A stretch of 64,000 nucleotides of DNA. It comes from Rhodobacter sp. (GTDB taxonomy: Bacteria; Pseudomonadota; Alphaproteobacteria; Rhodobacterales; Rhodobacteraceae). This document shows, one piece after another, positions 53,925-63,731 of the stretch. The notes beneath the pieces were generated by a model. That model was not told where the DNA came from and did not search any database. It was given only the letters and a program-made list of their open reading frames with translations. The stretch lies in assembly GCA_027484145.1 (NCBI GenBank), contig JAIXUH010000013.1:434001-498000 (forward strand), given 5' to 3'. Position numbers and translations under genes: made by a program. The stretch's first letter is position 1, and each line of letters begins with the position of its first letter.

Positions 53925-55715
53925 ATGGAACGGCTTGGGGCAAGCAACACGGGCGCGGAAACATTCTTTGCGCGCCTTATGGTGCTTGCCGCCAGCATCG
54001 TAGCGGCCATTTCCGCCGGACTTGTGTTCTACAGCTATGGCACCGCCGATGGGCCGGATGGCGTAGATGTGGTGCGCGCGGCACTGATCACCATTTCGAC
54101 ATGGTGGCTGGCATGGGGCGCTGCGCAAGGCCTGCTGGGCCTGACGACTCGCGCGAAGCCACCCGCTGCGCGCCACGAAGGCCCGATCCGGGGGCGAACC
54201 GTCATTATCGTGCCGGTCTACAACGAAGACCCGCAGGTCACCTTTGCCCGCATTGCCGCGATGGATGCTTCGCTTGTCGCGACAAACGAACGGGCGGTGT
54301 TTCACTTTGCGGTCCTGTCCGACACCCGCAACGACCTGATCGCGCGCGACGAACGCCGCTGGTTTGCAAGGCTGGTTCTTGAGCGCAACGCGCAAGGGCG
54401 CATGTTCTATCGCCGCCGCGCCCAAAACACCGGCAAGAAGGCGGGCAACCTTGAAGATTTCATCGCAACATCGGGCGCGGCCTATGATTACGGACTGATC
54501 CTTGATGCCGACAGCCTGATGGAGGGTGCCACCATTGTGGAAATGGTGCGCCGGATGGAAGCGGACCCCGGCCTTGGGCTGCTGCAATCCTTGCCAAAGA
54601 TTGTGCGGGCAAGGTCACGCTTTGGCCGCGCCATGCAGTTTTCGGCGGCCTTCTATTCGCCGGTGTTCGCCCGTGGTCTGGCCATGATGCAGGGTCGTAC
54701 CGGGCCGTTCTGGGGGCATAATGCGCTGGTGCGGATACGCGCCTTTGCCGAAAGCTGCGGATTGCCGGTTTTGTCGGGTCCGCCGCCCTTTGGTGGCCAT
54801 ATCCTGAGCCATGATTACGTCGAAGCGGCGCTGCTGGCGCGGGCCGGGTGGCGCGTGCGGCTGGATGATGATCTGGAAGGGTCCTTTGAAGAAGGGCCAG
54901 AGAACATCATCGACCACGCCAAACGCGACCGGCGGTGGTGTCAGGGCAACCTGCAGCACATGCGCCTGATCACTGCGCCCGGCTTGTGGATGTGGAGCAG
55001 GTTTGTCTTTGTGCAGGGTATCTTTGCCTATGTCGCGCCAGTGTTCTGGCTGGCCTTTATCCTTGCCTCGATCGCTGCGCCGCATTTTGCTCCCGGGCCA
55101 GATTACTTTCCCAACCCGCTCTGGCCATTTCCAGTGTTTCCGCCCGATGCCACGTTCAAGGCGGTTGGCCTTGCGGTGGGTGTGTTCGGGCTGCTGATCC
55201 TGCCGAAACTGCTGATCGTCATTGATGCCACGGCGTCCGGCCGCGCAGCAGGGCATGGCGGTGGGTGGGGTGCAGGGATTTCAACGCTGTCAGAGCTTGC
55301 GTTTTCATCGCTGACCGCACCGATCTTTCTGCTGTTCCAGACGCGATCCGTTGCGCAGGTTCTGATGCGGCGCGACGGTGGCTGGCCTGCCAACAACCGT
55401 GGGGACGGCAGTCTTTCCATAGCGGAATCCTGGTCCGCGTCATGGTGGATCACGGCCACCGGGGCACTTGCGCTGGCCATGACATGGGTCTGGGCCCCTG
55501 CCCTGCTGCTGTGGATGCTGCCAGTCGCAGTGCCGATGCTTCTGGCCCCGGTGATCATCGCGTGGTCGTCGCTTGCCCCGCTGACGCGGCTGTATCGGGT
55601 TCCGTCGGATGGTCATTTGCCGCCAATTGTGCAATTGCACGATTCTTGGCTTGCCCGCTGGTCCGCGCCAGCCGCATCTGACCCTCCGACGGAGTTTACC
55701 CGCCTGAATGCCTGA
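53925..55715 (+). CDS. opgH: Glucan glucosyltransferase OpgH
   Basis: A 596-residue inner-membrane family 2 glycosyltransferase that polymerises UDP-glucose into the periplasmic glucan backbone. Two N-terminal membrane segments precede the catalytic domain (TVIIVPVYNEDP; LILDADSLM as the DxD metal site; WGHNALVR; and DRRWCQGN as the Q/RxxRW motif). A cluster of membrane segments follows toward the C-terminus. It is shorter than enterobacterial OpgH, lacking the long cytosolic N-terminus. It overlaps opgC by eight bases. Confidence 0.92.
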   Translation: MERLGASNTGAETFFARLMVLAASIVAAISAGLVFYSYGTADGPDGVDVVRAALITISTWWLAWGAAQGLLGLTTRAKPPAARHEGPIRGRTVIIVPVYNEDPQVTFARIAAMDASLVATNERAVFHFAVLSDTRNDLIARDERRWFARLVLERNAQGRMFYRRRAQNTGKKAGNLEDFIATSGAAYDYGLILDADSLMEGATIVEMVRRMEADPGLGLLQSLPKIVRARSRFGRAMQFSAAFYSPVFARGLAMMQGRTGPFWGHNALVRIRAFAESCGLPVLSGPPPFGGHILSHDYVEAALLARAGWRVRLDDDLEGSFEEGPENIIDHAKRDRRWCQGNLQHMRLITAPGLWMWSRFVFVQGIFAYVAPVFWLAFILASIAAPHFAPGPDYFPNPLWPFPVFPPDATFKAVGLAVGVFGLLILPKLLIVIDATASGRAAGHGGGWGAGISTLSELAFSSLTAPIFLLFQTRSVAQVLMRRDGGWPANNRGDGSLSIAESWSASWWITATGALALAMTWVWAPALLLWMLPVAVPMLLAPVIIAWSSLAPLTRLYRVPSDGHLPPIVQLHDSWLARWSAPAASDPPTEFTRLNA

Positions 55716-56841
55716 TCCTTCAACGGTCGTAAGAACGGCTGCCCCGCGTGACCTGCGCCTTGATGCGTTCCGGGGGCTTTGTCTGGTGATGATCTACATC
55801 AACCATGTTCCCGGCACGATCTATGAGAACCTGACCTCGCGCAATTTTGGCTTTTCGGATGCCGCCGAAGGCTTTGTGCTGATGTCGGGCATTGCGGCGG
55901 GTCTTGCCTACTCGGCGCCGTTTCGCGCGGGGTTCGGCTGGCAGGCGGTTGGCCGGGTGTGGCGGCGGGCGTGGACGCTTTACATGGTTCACGCAATGCT
56001 GACGCTGATGGCCTTGGGTATCCTGTCATTTGGGGCACTGCATCTGGGCGCGGGCGAGATCCTGACGCGCAACGGGTTTGGCAGCTTTCTGTCACGCCCT
56101 TTGGCCATTCATGCCGCCCTACCGGTGCTGACCTATCAGCTGGGCTATGTGAACATTCTGCCCATGTATATGGTCATGCTGTTGATGGCACCCTTCATGC
56201 TTTGGATGGCCCTTCGACGGCCCTATCTGACGTGGGTCTTGTCGGGACTGGTCTGGCTGGGCGCGGGGATGTTTTACTGGAACCTGCCCAACCGCCCGAT
56301 TGGCGGCGGCTGGTTCTTCAACCCGATTTCGTGGCAGTTCATCTTTTGCACCGGGTTACTGACGGGCGTTGCCCTGAAGGAGGGGCAGAGGTTTTTGCCA
56401 AAACGGCTTTGGCTGCAAGTCCTGACGGGGCTGTTCGTCGGGCTGGCGCTCGCCTCGTCGCAGATCAAGATGGTGGCCGAAACGTTGGGCCAAACCTTGT
56501 GGGCCATTCAGGAACTTGGCGTTCCGCGCATTTTCACTGTCTTTGACAAGACCTATGCCAGCGGGCCACGGCTGTTTCACATCCTTGCGCTGGCCTACCT
56601 GCTGTCGACCTTTGCATTCGTCAAGCGCTGGTCGGCCGCGCCAGCCATGGCACCCTTTGTGCTGCTGGGCCGAAACGCCCTTCCGATCTTTGCGCTTGGG
56701 TCGATGCTGGCCCTGTCAGCACAGGTCATAAAGACAGCGATGCCGCCCAGCCTTGCCTTGGATAGCGTGCTGATTCTGGGGGGGCTTGGCCTGCAGCTGC
56801 TGTTCGCTTGGGCCTTGGAAAAAGGCCGCCTCAAGCGGTAG
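55708..56841 (+). CDS. opgC: Periplasmic glucan succinyl transferase OpgC
   Basis: A 377-residue membrane protein with about ten hydrophobic segments. RLDAFRGLCLVMIYINHVPG and SDAAEGFVLMSGIAAGL are the typical OpgC/acyltransferase-3-like start. In Rhodobacter OpgC adds succinyl groups to the glucan, making it anionic. Its ATG lies inside the opgH end, so the two are translationally coupled. It is the last gene of the operon, followed by tRNA-Thr on the other strand. Confidence 0.9.
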   Translation: MPDPSTVVRTAAPRDLRLDAFRGLCLVMIYINHVPGTIYENLTSRNFGFSDAAEGFVLMSGIAAGLAYSAPFRAGFGWQAVGRVWRRAWTLYMVHAMLTLMALGILSFGALHLGAGEILTRNGFGSFLSRPLAIHAALPVLTYQLGYVNILPMYMVMLLMAPFMLWMALRRPYLTWVLSGLVWLGAGMFYWNLPNRPIGGGWFFNPISWQFIFCTGLLTGVALKEGQRFLPKRLWLQVLTGLFVGLALASSQIKMVAETLGQTLWAIQELGVPRIFTVFDKTYASGPRLFHILALAYLLSTFAFVKRWSAAPAMAPFVLLGRNALPIFALGSMLALSAQVIKTAMPPSLALDSVLILGGLGLQLLFAWALEKGRLKR

Positions 56842-56885
56842 CGCGAACCGCAGACTCATGTACCGCTTGTTCCAGAGGAGAGAAG

Positions 56886-56961
56886 TGGTGCCGGAGAAGG
56901 GACTCGAACCCCCGACCCCATCATTACGAATGACGTGCTCTACCAGCTGAGCTACACCGGC
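56886..56961 (-). tRNA. tRNA-Thr (anticodon CGT)
   Basis: A 76-base cloverleaf on the minus strand: acceptor GCCGGTG pairing with CTCCGGC except for one U-U mismatch, D arm GCTCAGCTGGTAGAGC, anticodon loop TTCGTAA, T arm GGGGGTTCGAGTCCC, and an encoded CCA end. Anticodon CGT reads ACG. Confidence 0.95.
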
Positions 56962-57073
56962 ACTTCTCTGCGCGGAGCCTTACTATAGCCCCGCAATCTT
57001 CGCAAGTTGCCGGAAACGGGCGTGTTACGAAGATTGCCGCGCTGATAGCACTGCCATGGTGCGGTGTGTAGCC

Positions 57074-58522
57074 CTATTTTGACGGCTTTGGAACGCTAAC
57101 ACCTTCGATTACGTCGCCTTCATCCGGCGGGGTCATCGGCGCGGCCCTTTGACCGACGATCAGGGGCAAAAGCTCTGTCCCGGTGGCACTTGCACCGGTT
57201 TGCTCGGTGGCTTCCCGCCACGACAGCGTATCAAAACCACCGCAATTGTCGCAGATCGGATGCCATGTCGCGTGGATCGCATGGCACTTGTCGCAGCACC
57301 ATTGTGGTCCGCGTGGTGCGGTCAGCGCACGGGTCAACCAGCCGCGCACAACAGCGTCATCCGCGCCTTCGCCCCGCTCCACCGCCGCCATGATCGCAAG
57401 GCTGCGCTGGGTGGGGTGTTTGGTGACGATATCGCCAAGGCTGCGGCGCGCGGCAGGGAAATCTTCGGCGGCCACGAACAGTTCAGCCAGCAAAAGCCGC
57501 GTTTGTTCGTGGTCAGGATGGCTGGAGGTCAACAGCTTGAACCGCTTGAGCCTTGCCTGCGGAGTCTCTTCCGGCTCGATCTCGGCAAAGGCGGCGGCAA
57601 GGTCCGGATGCGGCGTGATATCCCACGCCTTTTTCAGCACCCGCGATGCTCCCTTGCGGTCGCCCTTGGCAATCAGGCCGCGGGCCGCCATCGCGGCTGC
57701 GGGGATCAGGTCAGGCGACAGGCGGTTGGCTTCGATCGCAGATTCGCGCGCTTCGATGGTGGACGATTCGTCGATGACGGTCTTTGCCTCTTGCAACGCC
57801 AGCACGGCGTCGCGGCGGCGATAGACATCACGCGGCAACTGCCCGGTCTTGAGTTGCGCGCCAAGCGTGGTGCGCGCGCCTTTCCAATCGGCCTGTTCGG
57901 ATTGCAAACGCAGCAAGATATCCTGCGTTTCCGCATGCCGTGGTTTCAGCGCAAAAGCCTTCTCCGCCAGTTTCAGCGCGGTTTCAGAATCGCCTTCGGC
58001 CAGCTTTTGCTTCAAGAGGCCCCGGATGGCGACAAAGCGGGTCTTTTCATTCGGCAAAAGGCGCTTGTATGCCTCGACCGCGCGGGCCCCATCGCCAGAG
58101 GCTTCTGCAGCCTGCGCCACCAGAAGGTTCGTCAGTTCGGGCCGACCCAGATACTTTTCGGCCTTTTGGGCCCGCGACATTGCTGTTCGGTTTTCTCCGG
58201 CAGCTAGGGCAAGCAAGCCTTCGTTCAGCGCCTGATAGCCTTTGCGTTCCCGGTTCCGGTCAAAATACCGCGAAATTGCGGTTTCATCGCCGTTCAGAAA
58301 GCGCAACGTCGCGACCACGAGTCCGACAAGCCGCATCAACAGCCAGATCGTCGCAACCAGCACCAGCGACAGGATGACAGCCTGCAGCGGGCCGAGGGTA
58401 AGTTCCCACCCGGCCACCGCGATCCTGACACCACCGCCGGTGTCGAGAAGGATACTGGCGCCAAAGGTCAGCCCAGCCACCAGAACAACGAAAATCACGA
58501 TCTTCAAAAGGGACCAAAGCAT
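57074..58522 (-). CDS. hemY: HemY-domain TPR membrane protein with zinc ribbon
   Basis: A 482-residue protein. Two N-terminal membrane segments (about 5-25 and 45-70) and the HemY_N-type region (FLNGDETAISRYFDRNRERK) are followed by TPR-like helical repeats to about residue 390. The C-terminal part has a four-cysteine zinc-ribbon motif (CDKC ... CDNC), typical of alphaproteobacterial members but not of the E. coli protein. This is not the protoporphyrinogen oxidase that shares the name. It ends the hemD-mic60-hemY operon, which links haem synthesis and membrane organisation. Confidence 0.85.
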   Translation of the reverse strand: MLWSLLKIVIFVVLVAGLTFGASILLDTGGGVRIAVAGWELTLGPLQAVILSLVLVATIWLLMRLVGLVVATLRFLNGDETAISRYFDRNRERKGYQALNEGLLALAAGENRTAMSRAQKAEKYLGRPELTNLLVAQAAEASGDGARAVEAYKRLLPNEKTRFVAIRGLLKQKLAEGDSETALKLAEKAFALKPRHAETQDILLRLQSEQADWKGARTTLGAQLKTGQLPRDVYRRRDAVLALQEAKTVIDESSTIEARESAIEANRLSPDLIPAAAMAARGLIAKGDRKGASRVLKKAWDITPHPDLAAAFAEIEPEETPQARLKRFKLLTSSHPDHEQTRLLLAELFVAAEDFPAARRSLGDIVTKHPTQRSLAIMAAVERGEGADDAVVRGWLTRALTAPRGPQWCCDKCHAIHATWHPICDNCGGFDTLSWREATEQTGASATGTELLPLIVGQRAAPMTPPDEGDVIEGVSVPKPSK

Positions 58523-58528
58523 GGACGC

Positions 58529-59818
58529 TTATCCTTCGAGCGCGGCTGCCAGATCGGCCACCGCTTTGGTTGCGTCAATGCGCGTCTGCGCTTTTGCGAT
58601 CCAGTCTGCCATTGCCGCCTGACCTTGGGGCGGCAATCCCTGCAGTTCGGTCAGGGCAAGGGAAAGGTCATCGGCCCGCGCTGCCGCTTCGGCACGCGAA
58701 AGAACAGCATCGGGGTCGGTGCCCTCACGCGGTTCAAGCGACCTTGCGCCCGTGGTGCTTTGCAGGAAAGACCCAACCCGCTCGGACCAGCTTTCACCGG
58801 CATTGGCACGCAACGATGCATCAAGGGCGGCGCGTGCTGCGTCGGGAAAGGAAGAAACAAGGTCTGCAGCGGTAGGAATGCCTTTGGCAGCATTGGCAGT
58901 CAGCACATCGGGAATGGCCGGGCCTTCGATGCTGGACAGCGCGGCCGCAAAGGGCGATCCGCTTTCCAAGGCCGATGTCAGACGAACAATCGCGGCCTCG
59001 GCCAGGGCCAGCCGCGATGATTTTTCGGCATCGGCCTTCAGTTGCATCGCCATTTCCTCAGCCTCGGCGATGCGGGCGCGGGTCTGGTCGGCCAAGGCTG
59101 CAAGTTCCGACGATGCGGCGTTGCCAGCACCCTTCAGGGCCTGAACTTCGTCCTTCAGGGTTTCCAGCGTGGACGTGATGGCTGGGGAGATTCCGCCACC
59201 TTCGCCAATCGGCATGCTCTCGATCGCCGCAAGACGCGCTTCGAGTGCGGCAACAGACTCGGTGACCGGGGTCAGATCAGGCGCGGCGGGGGCTTCGGAC
59301 AGCTTCGATTCCACTGCGGTCAAGCGATCTGCAAGGGTGGTGTCCACGGGAGCGGCGGCAGGGGCTTCTTCAAGCGCGGTCAACCGGCCTGCGATATTGG
59401 CCACAGCGGCCTCTTGCGCCGCAAGACGGGATTCAAAGCCCGCGGTCTGCGTCTGCATCATCAGCGTGGCTGCACCAAAGCCCACCGCAACGGCAACTGC
59501 GCCACCAATGAACATGCCAAGAAAGCCATTGCCCTGCTTTGCAGCGGGCGGCTCCGGGGTCAGCCAGTTCGGGGCGGGCGGTGTATCAGCCTTTGGTTCC
59601 GACGTGGGCGCCGCTGGCGTCTCGGTGCCGTCGGCCTCTTCGCGCGGCGGTTCAGTGGCGCTTGCACCATCTGGAACTGTGTCGTCCGGTGTTGCCGGCG
59701 AAGCGGCGGCCTCGGGCTGGTTTTCGCCCGGCTCTGGCTGCACGACGGGTTCGGTCGCTTCAACCGCCTGAAGAACGTCGTCCTTGTCTTCGGGTTTGGT
59801 GCGATCTGATTTGGCCAT
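58529..59818 (-). CDS. Mic60/mitofilin-domain inner-membrane protein
   Basis: A 429-residue protein with an acidic, Pro/Ala-rich cytosolic N-terminus (about 1-95) and one membrane segment (about 98-118, GFLGMFIGGAVAVAVGFGAA). A long periplasmic coiled coil follows (about 125-280), then a C-terminal helical domain (about 300-429; AADLVSSFPDAARAAL, WSERVGSFL) resembling the mitofilin signature. Alphaproteobacterial homologues in this same operon shape intracytoplasmic membranes and are the relatives of mitochondrial Mic60. The ATG at 59818 is preferred over a start three codons upstream. It sits between hemD and hemY. Confidence 0.85.
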   Translation of the reverse strand: MAKSDRTKPEDKDDVLQAVEATEPVVQPEPGENQPEAAASPATPDDTVPDGASATEPPREEADGTETPAAPTSEPKADTPPAPNWLTPEPPAAKQGNGFLGMFIGGAVAVAVGFGAATLMMQTQTAGFESRLAAQEAAVANIAGRLTALEEAPAAAPVDTTLADRLTAVESKLSEAPAAPDLTPVTESVAALEARLAAIESMPIGEGGGISPAITSTLETLKDEVQALKGAGNAASSELAALADQTRARIAEAEEMAMQLKADAEKSSRLALAEAAIVRLTSALESGSPFAAALSSIEGPAIPDVLTANAAKGIPTAADLVSSFPDAARAALDASLRANAGESWSERVGSFLQSTTGARSLEPREGTDPDAVLSRAEAAARADDLSLALTELQGLPPQGQAAMADWIAKAQTRIDATKAVADLAAALEG

Positions 59819-59893
59819 CACGAACAATCCTATGCGGGCCCGACACGATCACCGGGGCTGTTGCGCAACTGTATTCCCCCCCCTTGGGAAGGT

Positions 59894-60628
59894 TCAAGCA
59901 CCGAACAGGCAAAGCTCGGTCATATCCAGCATGCCCGAGGCATCCGGCGTGGACGCAACATGCAGCGCGGCGTGGGGAAACTGCTGCGCCACGGCAGCAA
60001 CGGCGGCACTGATTGCGGCGATATGAAGCTGTGCCGCGATAGGAAGCAAGGTGGTTTGCCGGTGCAGAATCTGGGCCGACCGTGGCGAGAACAATGGCAG
60101 AACAAGCCGCCCTTCCAATGAAAACAGCGACAGCGCCGCAGCGGTCAGCGGCTGTGGCTGCTGGGTATAGACGATGGCCTCATCTGCGCTGATTCCGGCG
60201 GAATTCAGCGCATCACAGACCGCGCCAGCCGCCTCAGTGCCGCGTAGGTGCAGCAAGGGGGCCGAATCAGGGTGCTCACGTACCAGCCTGATCAGGGCAT
60301 GCGCGTCCCCATTGGCGGATATCGCATCAAACCCGGCCTTGGTGGCCAGAATTGCGGTCTGCCCCCCCACGCAAAAGGCGCGTCGTGGCAGCAGCACCCC
60401 GTCCGCCTGCAAACGGGTGGCGGCACGAATCCCGGTCTGCGACGTGAAGATGACCGCGGCAAACAGTCCGGGCGGCAGCACGACTGGCAGAAACTGCGGC
60501 GCCATCAGGGGCGATATTACCGGCACAGCCCGAGAACGGAAGCGCTCGGTCACCAGATGGGCGAAATCATCCGCCTGCGGCTGCGGGCGTGTGATCAGCA
60601 CAGGCGTGGCGCGGGATTGCAGGGCCAT
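59894..60628 (-). CDS. hemD: Uroporphyrinogen-III synthase
   Basis: A 244-residue enzyme closing hydroxymethylbilane to uroporphyrinogen III. The family is poorly conserved, but [14 protein letters not shown] at the start, [23 protein letters not shown] and [12 protein letters not shown] are its usual landmarks. The start at 60628 gives the standard beginning; there is no strong ribosome site. It is divergent from tsaD by 45 bases. hemC is not adjacent in this window. Confidence 0.85.
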   Translation of the reverse strand: MALQSRATPVLITRPQPQADDFAHLVTERFRSRAVPVISPLMAPQFLPVVLPPGLFAAVIFTSQTGIRAATRLQADGVLLPRRAFCVGGQTAILATKAGFDAISANGDAHALIRLVREHPDSAPLLHLRGTEAAGAVCDALNSAGISADEAIVYTQQPQPLTAAALSLFSLEGRLVLPLFSPRSAQILHRQTTLLPIAAQLHIAAISAAVAAVAQQFPHAALHVASTPDASGMLDMTELCLFGA

Positions 60629-60673
60629 GGCAGCGGTGTTACCTGCGGACGACCTTTCGCGCAACGGCGGACC

Positions 60674-61765
60674 ATGCAGCACAGGCTGACCTTTCTGGGA
60701 ATCGAATCAAGCTGCGATGATACGGCGGCGGCCGTTGTCCGGGTTGATGATGCGGCGCAGATCCTGTCATCTGTGGTGGAAGGGCAGGTTGCGCTGCATG
60801 CGGCCTATGGTGGCGTCGTGCCGGAAATTGCCGCCCGCGCCCATGCTGAACGTCTGGATGGCTGTGTCGACCAGGCCTTGCAGCTTGCCGGACTTGGATT
60901 TGCGGATCTGGATGGCATCGCAGTTACCTCTGGCCCAGGTCTGATCGGCGGGGTGCTGTCGGGTGTGATGCTGGCCAAGGGCCTTGCGGCTGGCACGGGT
61001 TTGCCGCTGATCGGGGTCAACCACCTGGCGGGCCATGCCCTGACGCCAAGGCTGACGGATGGGCTGGCATTTCCCTATCTGATGCTGCTGGTATCTGGCG
61101 GGCACTGCCAGTTTCTGATCGTGAATGGTCCGCAATCCTTTCGCCGCATCGGTGGCACGATCGACGATGCCCCCGGCGAGGCGTTTGACAAGACAGCAAA
61201 GTTGCTGGGTTTGCCCCAGCCCGGTGGCCCCGCAGTTGAGGCCGAGGCCGTTCAGGGTGACGCACGAAGATTTGCCTTTCCGCGCCCGCTTTTGGACAGG
61301 CCAGGCTGCGACATGTCATTCTCCGGGCTGAAAACGGCCCTGCTGCGCGCGCGCGATACGCTGATTGCGGTGCAGGGCGGCCTGTTCATGCAGGACCGCC
61401 GCGATTTGTGCGCAGGCTTTCAACAAGCCGTAGCCGACGTTCTGGTAGAAAAGACGCAGCGTGCGCTGACGCTTTATCTGGAGGCAAACCCAGCCGCGCC
61501 GACGCTGGCGGTGGCCGGGGGGGTCGCCGCCAACCGCGCCATTCGAACCGCGCTTGAAGCGACAAGCGTGGCCATGGGCGTCCGCTTTACGGCACCCCCA
61601 CTAAGGCTTTGCACGGATAATGCCGCGATGATCGCCTATGCCGGAATCGAACTGTTCCGGGATGGGCAACGCGATGGGTTCGGCCTGATCGCCCGCCCGC
61701 GCTGGCCGCTGGATGCAACAGCGCCGGCCGTGCTGGGGTCCGGCAAAAAGGGGGCAAAGGCGTGA
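60674..61765 (+). CDS. tsaD: tRNA N6-threonylcarbamoyladenosine synthase catalytic subunit TsaD
   Basis: A 363-residue Kae1/YgjD protein that transfers threonylcarbamoyl to A37 of ANN-decoding tRNAs. [15 protein letters not shown] at the start, the metal-binding histidines in NHLAGHA, and VSGGHCQFL / [14 protein letters not shown] are present. The ATG at 60674 is set by the conserved start; a longer upstream reading overlaps hemD on the other strand. It overlaps gpsA by four bases. Confidence 0.95.
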   Translation: MQHRLTFLGIESSCDDTAAAVVRVDDAAQILSSVVEGQVALHAAYGGVVPEIAARAHAERLDGCVDQALQLAGLGFADLDGIAVTSGPGLIGGVLSGVMLAKGLAAGTGLPLIGVNHLAGHALTPRLTDGLAFPYLMLLVSGGHCQFLIVNGPQSFRRIGGTIDDAPGEAFDKTAKLLGLPQPGGPAVEAEAVQGDARRFAFPRPLLDRPGCDMSFSGLKTALLRARDTLIAVQGGLFMQDRRDLCAGFQQAVADVLVEKTQRALTLYLEANPAAPTLAVAGGVAANRAIRTALEATSVAMGVRFTAPPLRLCTDNAAMIAYAGIELFRDGQRDGFGLIARPRWPLDATAPAVLGSGKKGAKA

Positions 61766-62724
61766 TCGGCATTGTCGGGGCAGGTGCCTTCGGGACCGCG
61801 CTTGCCATCGCCCTTGGGCGCGAGGGGCGCTCCGTCACGTTTTGGACACGCGACAGTGCCCATGCCAACGATCTGACGCGCCACCGTTGCAATGACAGAT
61901 ATCTGCCGGGTGCAACGATTCCGGCAAGCGTTGCCGTAACGTCCGATCTTTCGGCGTTGCGTGGTGTGAAAACAGTTCTGATCGCCCTGCCTATGCAGCA
62001 ATTGGCGGGGTTTGTGCAGCAACATGCGGCAACATTTGCCGAAACGCGGCTGGTGGCCTGCTGCAAGGGTGTTGATTTGGCCTCTCTGAACGGGCCCACC
62101 CGCGTGATCGCTGCCGCCTGCCCCGGCGCATCCACGGCCATCCTGACCGGCCCAAGCTTCGCGGCCGATATCGCCCGCGGCCTACCAACGGCGCTGACGC
62201 TGGCCTGCAAAGACCCTGACATGGCCGAATCGTTGCAGGCCACGTTGTCCACCCCGGTGCTCCGGCTGTATCGCACAACCGATGTGGTTGGCGCAGAACT
62301 GGGCGGCGCCTTGAAAAACGTGATCGCCATCGCCTGTGGTGCCTGCATCGGGCAAGGCATGGGCGACAGTGCCCGCGCCGCCCTGATGACCCGTGGCATG
62401 GCAGAGATGATGCGGCTGGCAACAGCCTTGGGCGGTCGGGCCGATACGCTGATGGGCCTGTCCGGCTTTGGCGATCTTGTGCTGACCTGCACGTCAGAAC
62501 AATCGCGCAACTTTCGCTTCGGTCTGGCGCTTGGAAGGGGCGAGGGGTTTGACCCCGGGATGACAGTCGAGGGGGCGGCAACGGCCCATGCCGTCGCGCG
62601 ACTGGCGCATCAGCGCAAGATTGATCTTCCGATCACACAGATGCTTGCCGGTTTGCTGGAGGGGCGCTCTAGTGTGGCCGAGGCGATTCAGGCGCTGCTG
62701 GCGCGGCCGTTGAAACAGGAGTAA
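61762..62724 (+). CDS. gpsA: Glycerol-3-phosphate dehydrogenase [NAD(P)+]
   Basis: A 320-residue enzyme reducing dihydroxyacetone phosphate to sn-glycerol 3-phosphate for phospholipid synthesis. The N-terminal nucleotide fold ([14 protein letters not shown]), [15 protein letters not shown], the catalytic-lysine segment [15 protein letters not shown] and [11 protein letters not shown] are all present. The start is a GTG that overlaps the tsaD stop. Confidence 0.95.
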   Translation: MIGIVGAGAFGTALAIALGREGRSVTFWTRDSAHANDLTRHRCNDRYLPGATIPASVAVTSDLSALRGVKTVLIALPMQQLAGFVQQHAATFAETRLVACCKGVDLASLNGPTRVIAAACPGASTAILTGPSFAADIARGLPTALTLACKDPDMAESLQATLSTPVLRLYRTTDVVGAELGGALKNVIAIACGACIGQGMGDSARAALMTRGMAEMMRLATALGGRADTLMGLSGFGDLVLTCTSEQSRNFRFGLALGRGEGFDPGMTVEGAATAHAVARLAHQRKIDLPITQMLAGLLEGRSSVAEAIQALLARPLKQE

Positions 62725-62727
62725 CCC

Positions 62728-63000
62728 ATGCGCGTGGCGCTGTTCTGCAAAGACAAACCCGATGCCCTTGCCATCCGGATCGAAAACCGCCCAGCCCATC
62801 TGGCGCATATCGAAGCGACGGGTGTGGTGGAAATGGCCGGCCCCCTGATCAGCCCCGAGGGGCAGATGTGTGGATCGCTGATCATTCTTGACGTCGTGTC
62901 ACTGGCCGAAGCACAGGATTGGGCGGCACGCGACCCCTATGCACTGGCCGGGTTGTTCGAGTCTGTCGCCATCTCCGAATGGAAAAAGGTGATCGGCTGA
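62728..63000 (+). CDS. YciI-family protein
   Basis: A 90-residue ferredoxin-like-fold protein. KDKPDALAIRIENRPAHLAHI and the acidic/His segment around DPYALAGLFESVAI match the YciI family, which has a putative His-Asp active site and no general function. GGAG precedes the ATG by a normal distance. It is coupled to gpsA (three bases) and to the next gene (TGATG). Confidence 0.88.
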   Translation: MRVALFCKDKPDALAIRIENRPAHLAHIEATGVVEMAGPLISPEGQMCGSLIILDVVSLAEAQDWAARDPYALAGLFESVAISEWKKVIG

Positions 63001-63416
63001 TGCCTTGGCTGTTCAAATCCGAACCAGACACATGGAGTTGGGACCAGCAAGTCTCACGCGGGTCTGCCGGCGAAGAATGGCATGGCATCCGCAACTATCA
63101 GGCGCGCAACAACATGCGGTCGATGAAGGTGGGTGAGTTGGGGTTCTTTTACCACTCTAACATCGGCAAGGAGATTGTCGGCATTGTCGAGGTCAGCCGT
63201 GAAAGCGCGCCTGACAGCACGACCGATGATCCCCGCTGGGATTGTGTTTGCCTGCGCGCCGTGCGGGCACTGGTAAAGCCTGTCAGCCTTGAGGTGTGCA
63301 AGACTGCGCCCGGGTTGGAAAAGATGGTGCTGGTCAACAACTCGCGCCTATCGGTGCAGCCAGTGACAGATGACGAATGGCGCATCATCTGCACGCTGGG
63401 TGGCATTTCCAGCTAA
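63000..63416 (+). CDS. EVE-domain protein
   Basis: A 138-residue protein consisting of one EVE (PUA-like) domain. MPWLFKSEPDTWSWD, WHGIRNYQARNNMR, GFFYHSN and the GIVEV strand are diagnostic. EVE domains bind modified bases in RNA or DNA. The ATG overlaps the YciI stop. It ends the tsaD-gpsA-yciI-EVE operon. Confidence 0.9.
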   Translation: MPWLFKSEPDTWSWDQQVSRGSAGEEWHGIRNYQARNNMRSMKVGELGFFYHSNIGKEIVGIVEVSRESAPDSTTDDPRWDCVCLRAVRALVKPVSLEVCKTAPGLEKMVLVNNSRLSVQPVTDDEWRIICTLGGISS

Positions 63417-63731
63417 GGGAAAACCACCGGGTTTGCCGTGCACATTGTTGACGCGATCGACGGAGCGAGTCATTTGGCGCAGCGCATCCATGACGATGCA
63501 TCCATCCCAACGGGAAATGGAGGGCCCCGACCCCAACAGGACCCTCCATCCACCCCACGCGCTCCCCTAGCACCGCACGTGTTCCTGAAAAGGGTCCGGG
63601 CATACTGCCCTGTCTTGATCCGAGTATGCCCTATCCAGCCTAGTGGGCAACGGCCAAGTTCCTAAAATTAAAGGCTTATCATAAAGAAAACCCCGCGCTG
63701 CTGCGCGGGGCCTTGGGTTGGGCGAAGGGCT
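63417..63731. other. Structured intergenic region, possible small RNA
   Basis: This 315-base region has no credible protein gene but two strong hairpins: ATGGAGGG / CCCTCCAT (63527-63549) and a perfect 9-bp stem GGGCATACT / AGTATGCCC (63598-63631) with a 16-base loop. The first may end the EVE operon. The second, with the surrounding G/C-rich sequence and an A/T-rich patch after 63660, could be part of an untranslated RNA; I could not match it to a known one with confidence. Confidence 0.4.
63681..63710 (-). terminator. Rho-independent terminator of the DUF2853 gene
   Basis: CCCCGCGC / GCGCGGGG form a perfect 8-bp stem with a TGCT loop; on the minus strand it is followed by TTTTCTTT. Confidence 0.88.

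Noticed and set aside
57074-58522. Reading hemY as protoporphyrinogen oxidase
   Set aside because: The protein has no FAD-binding dinucleotide fold; it is the TPR-containing HemY_N type.
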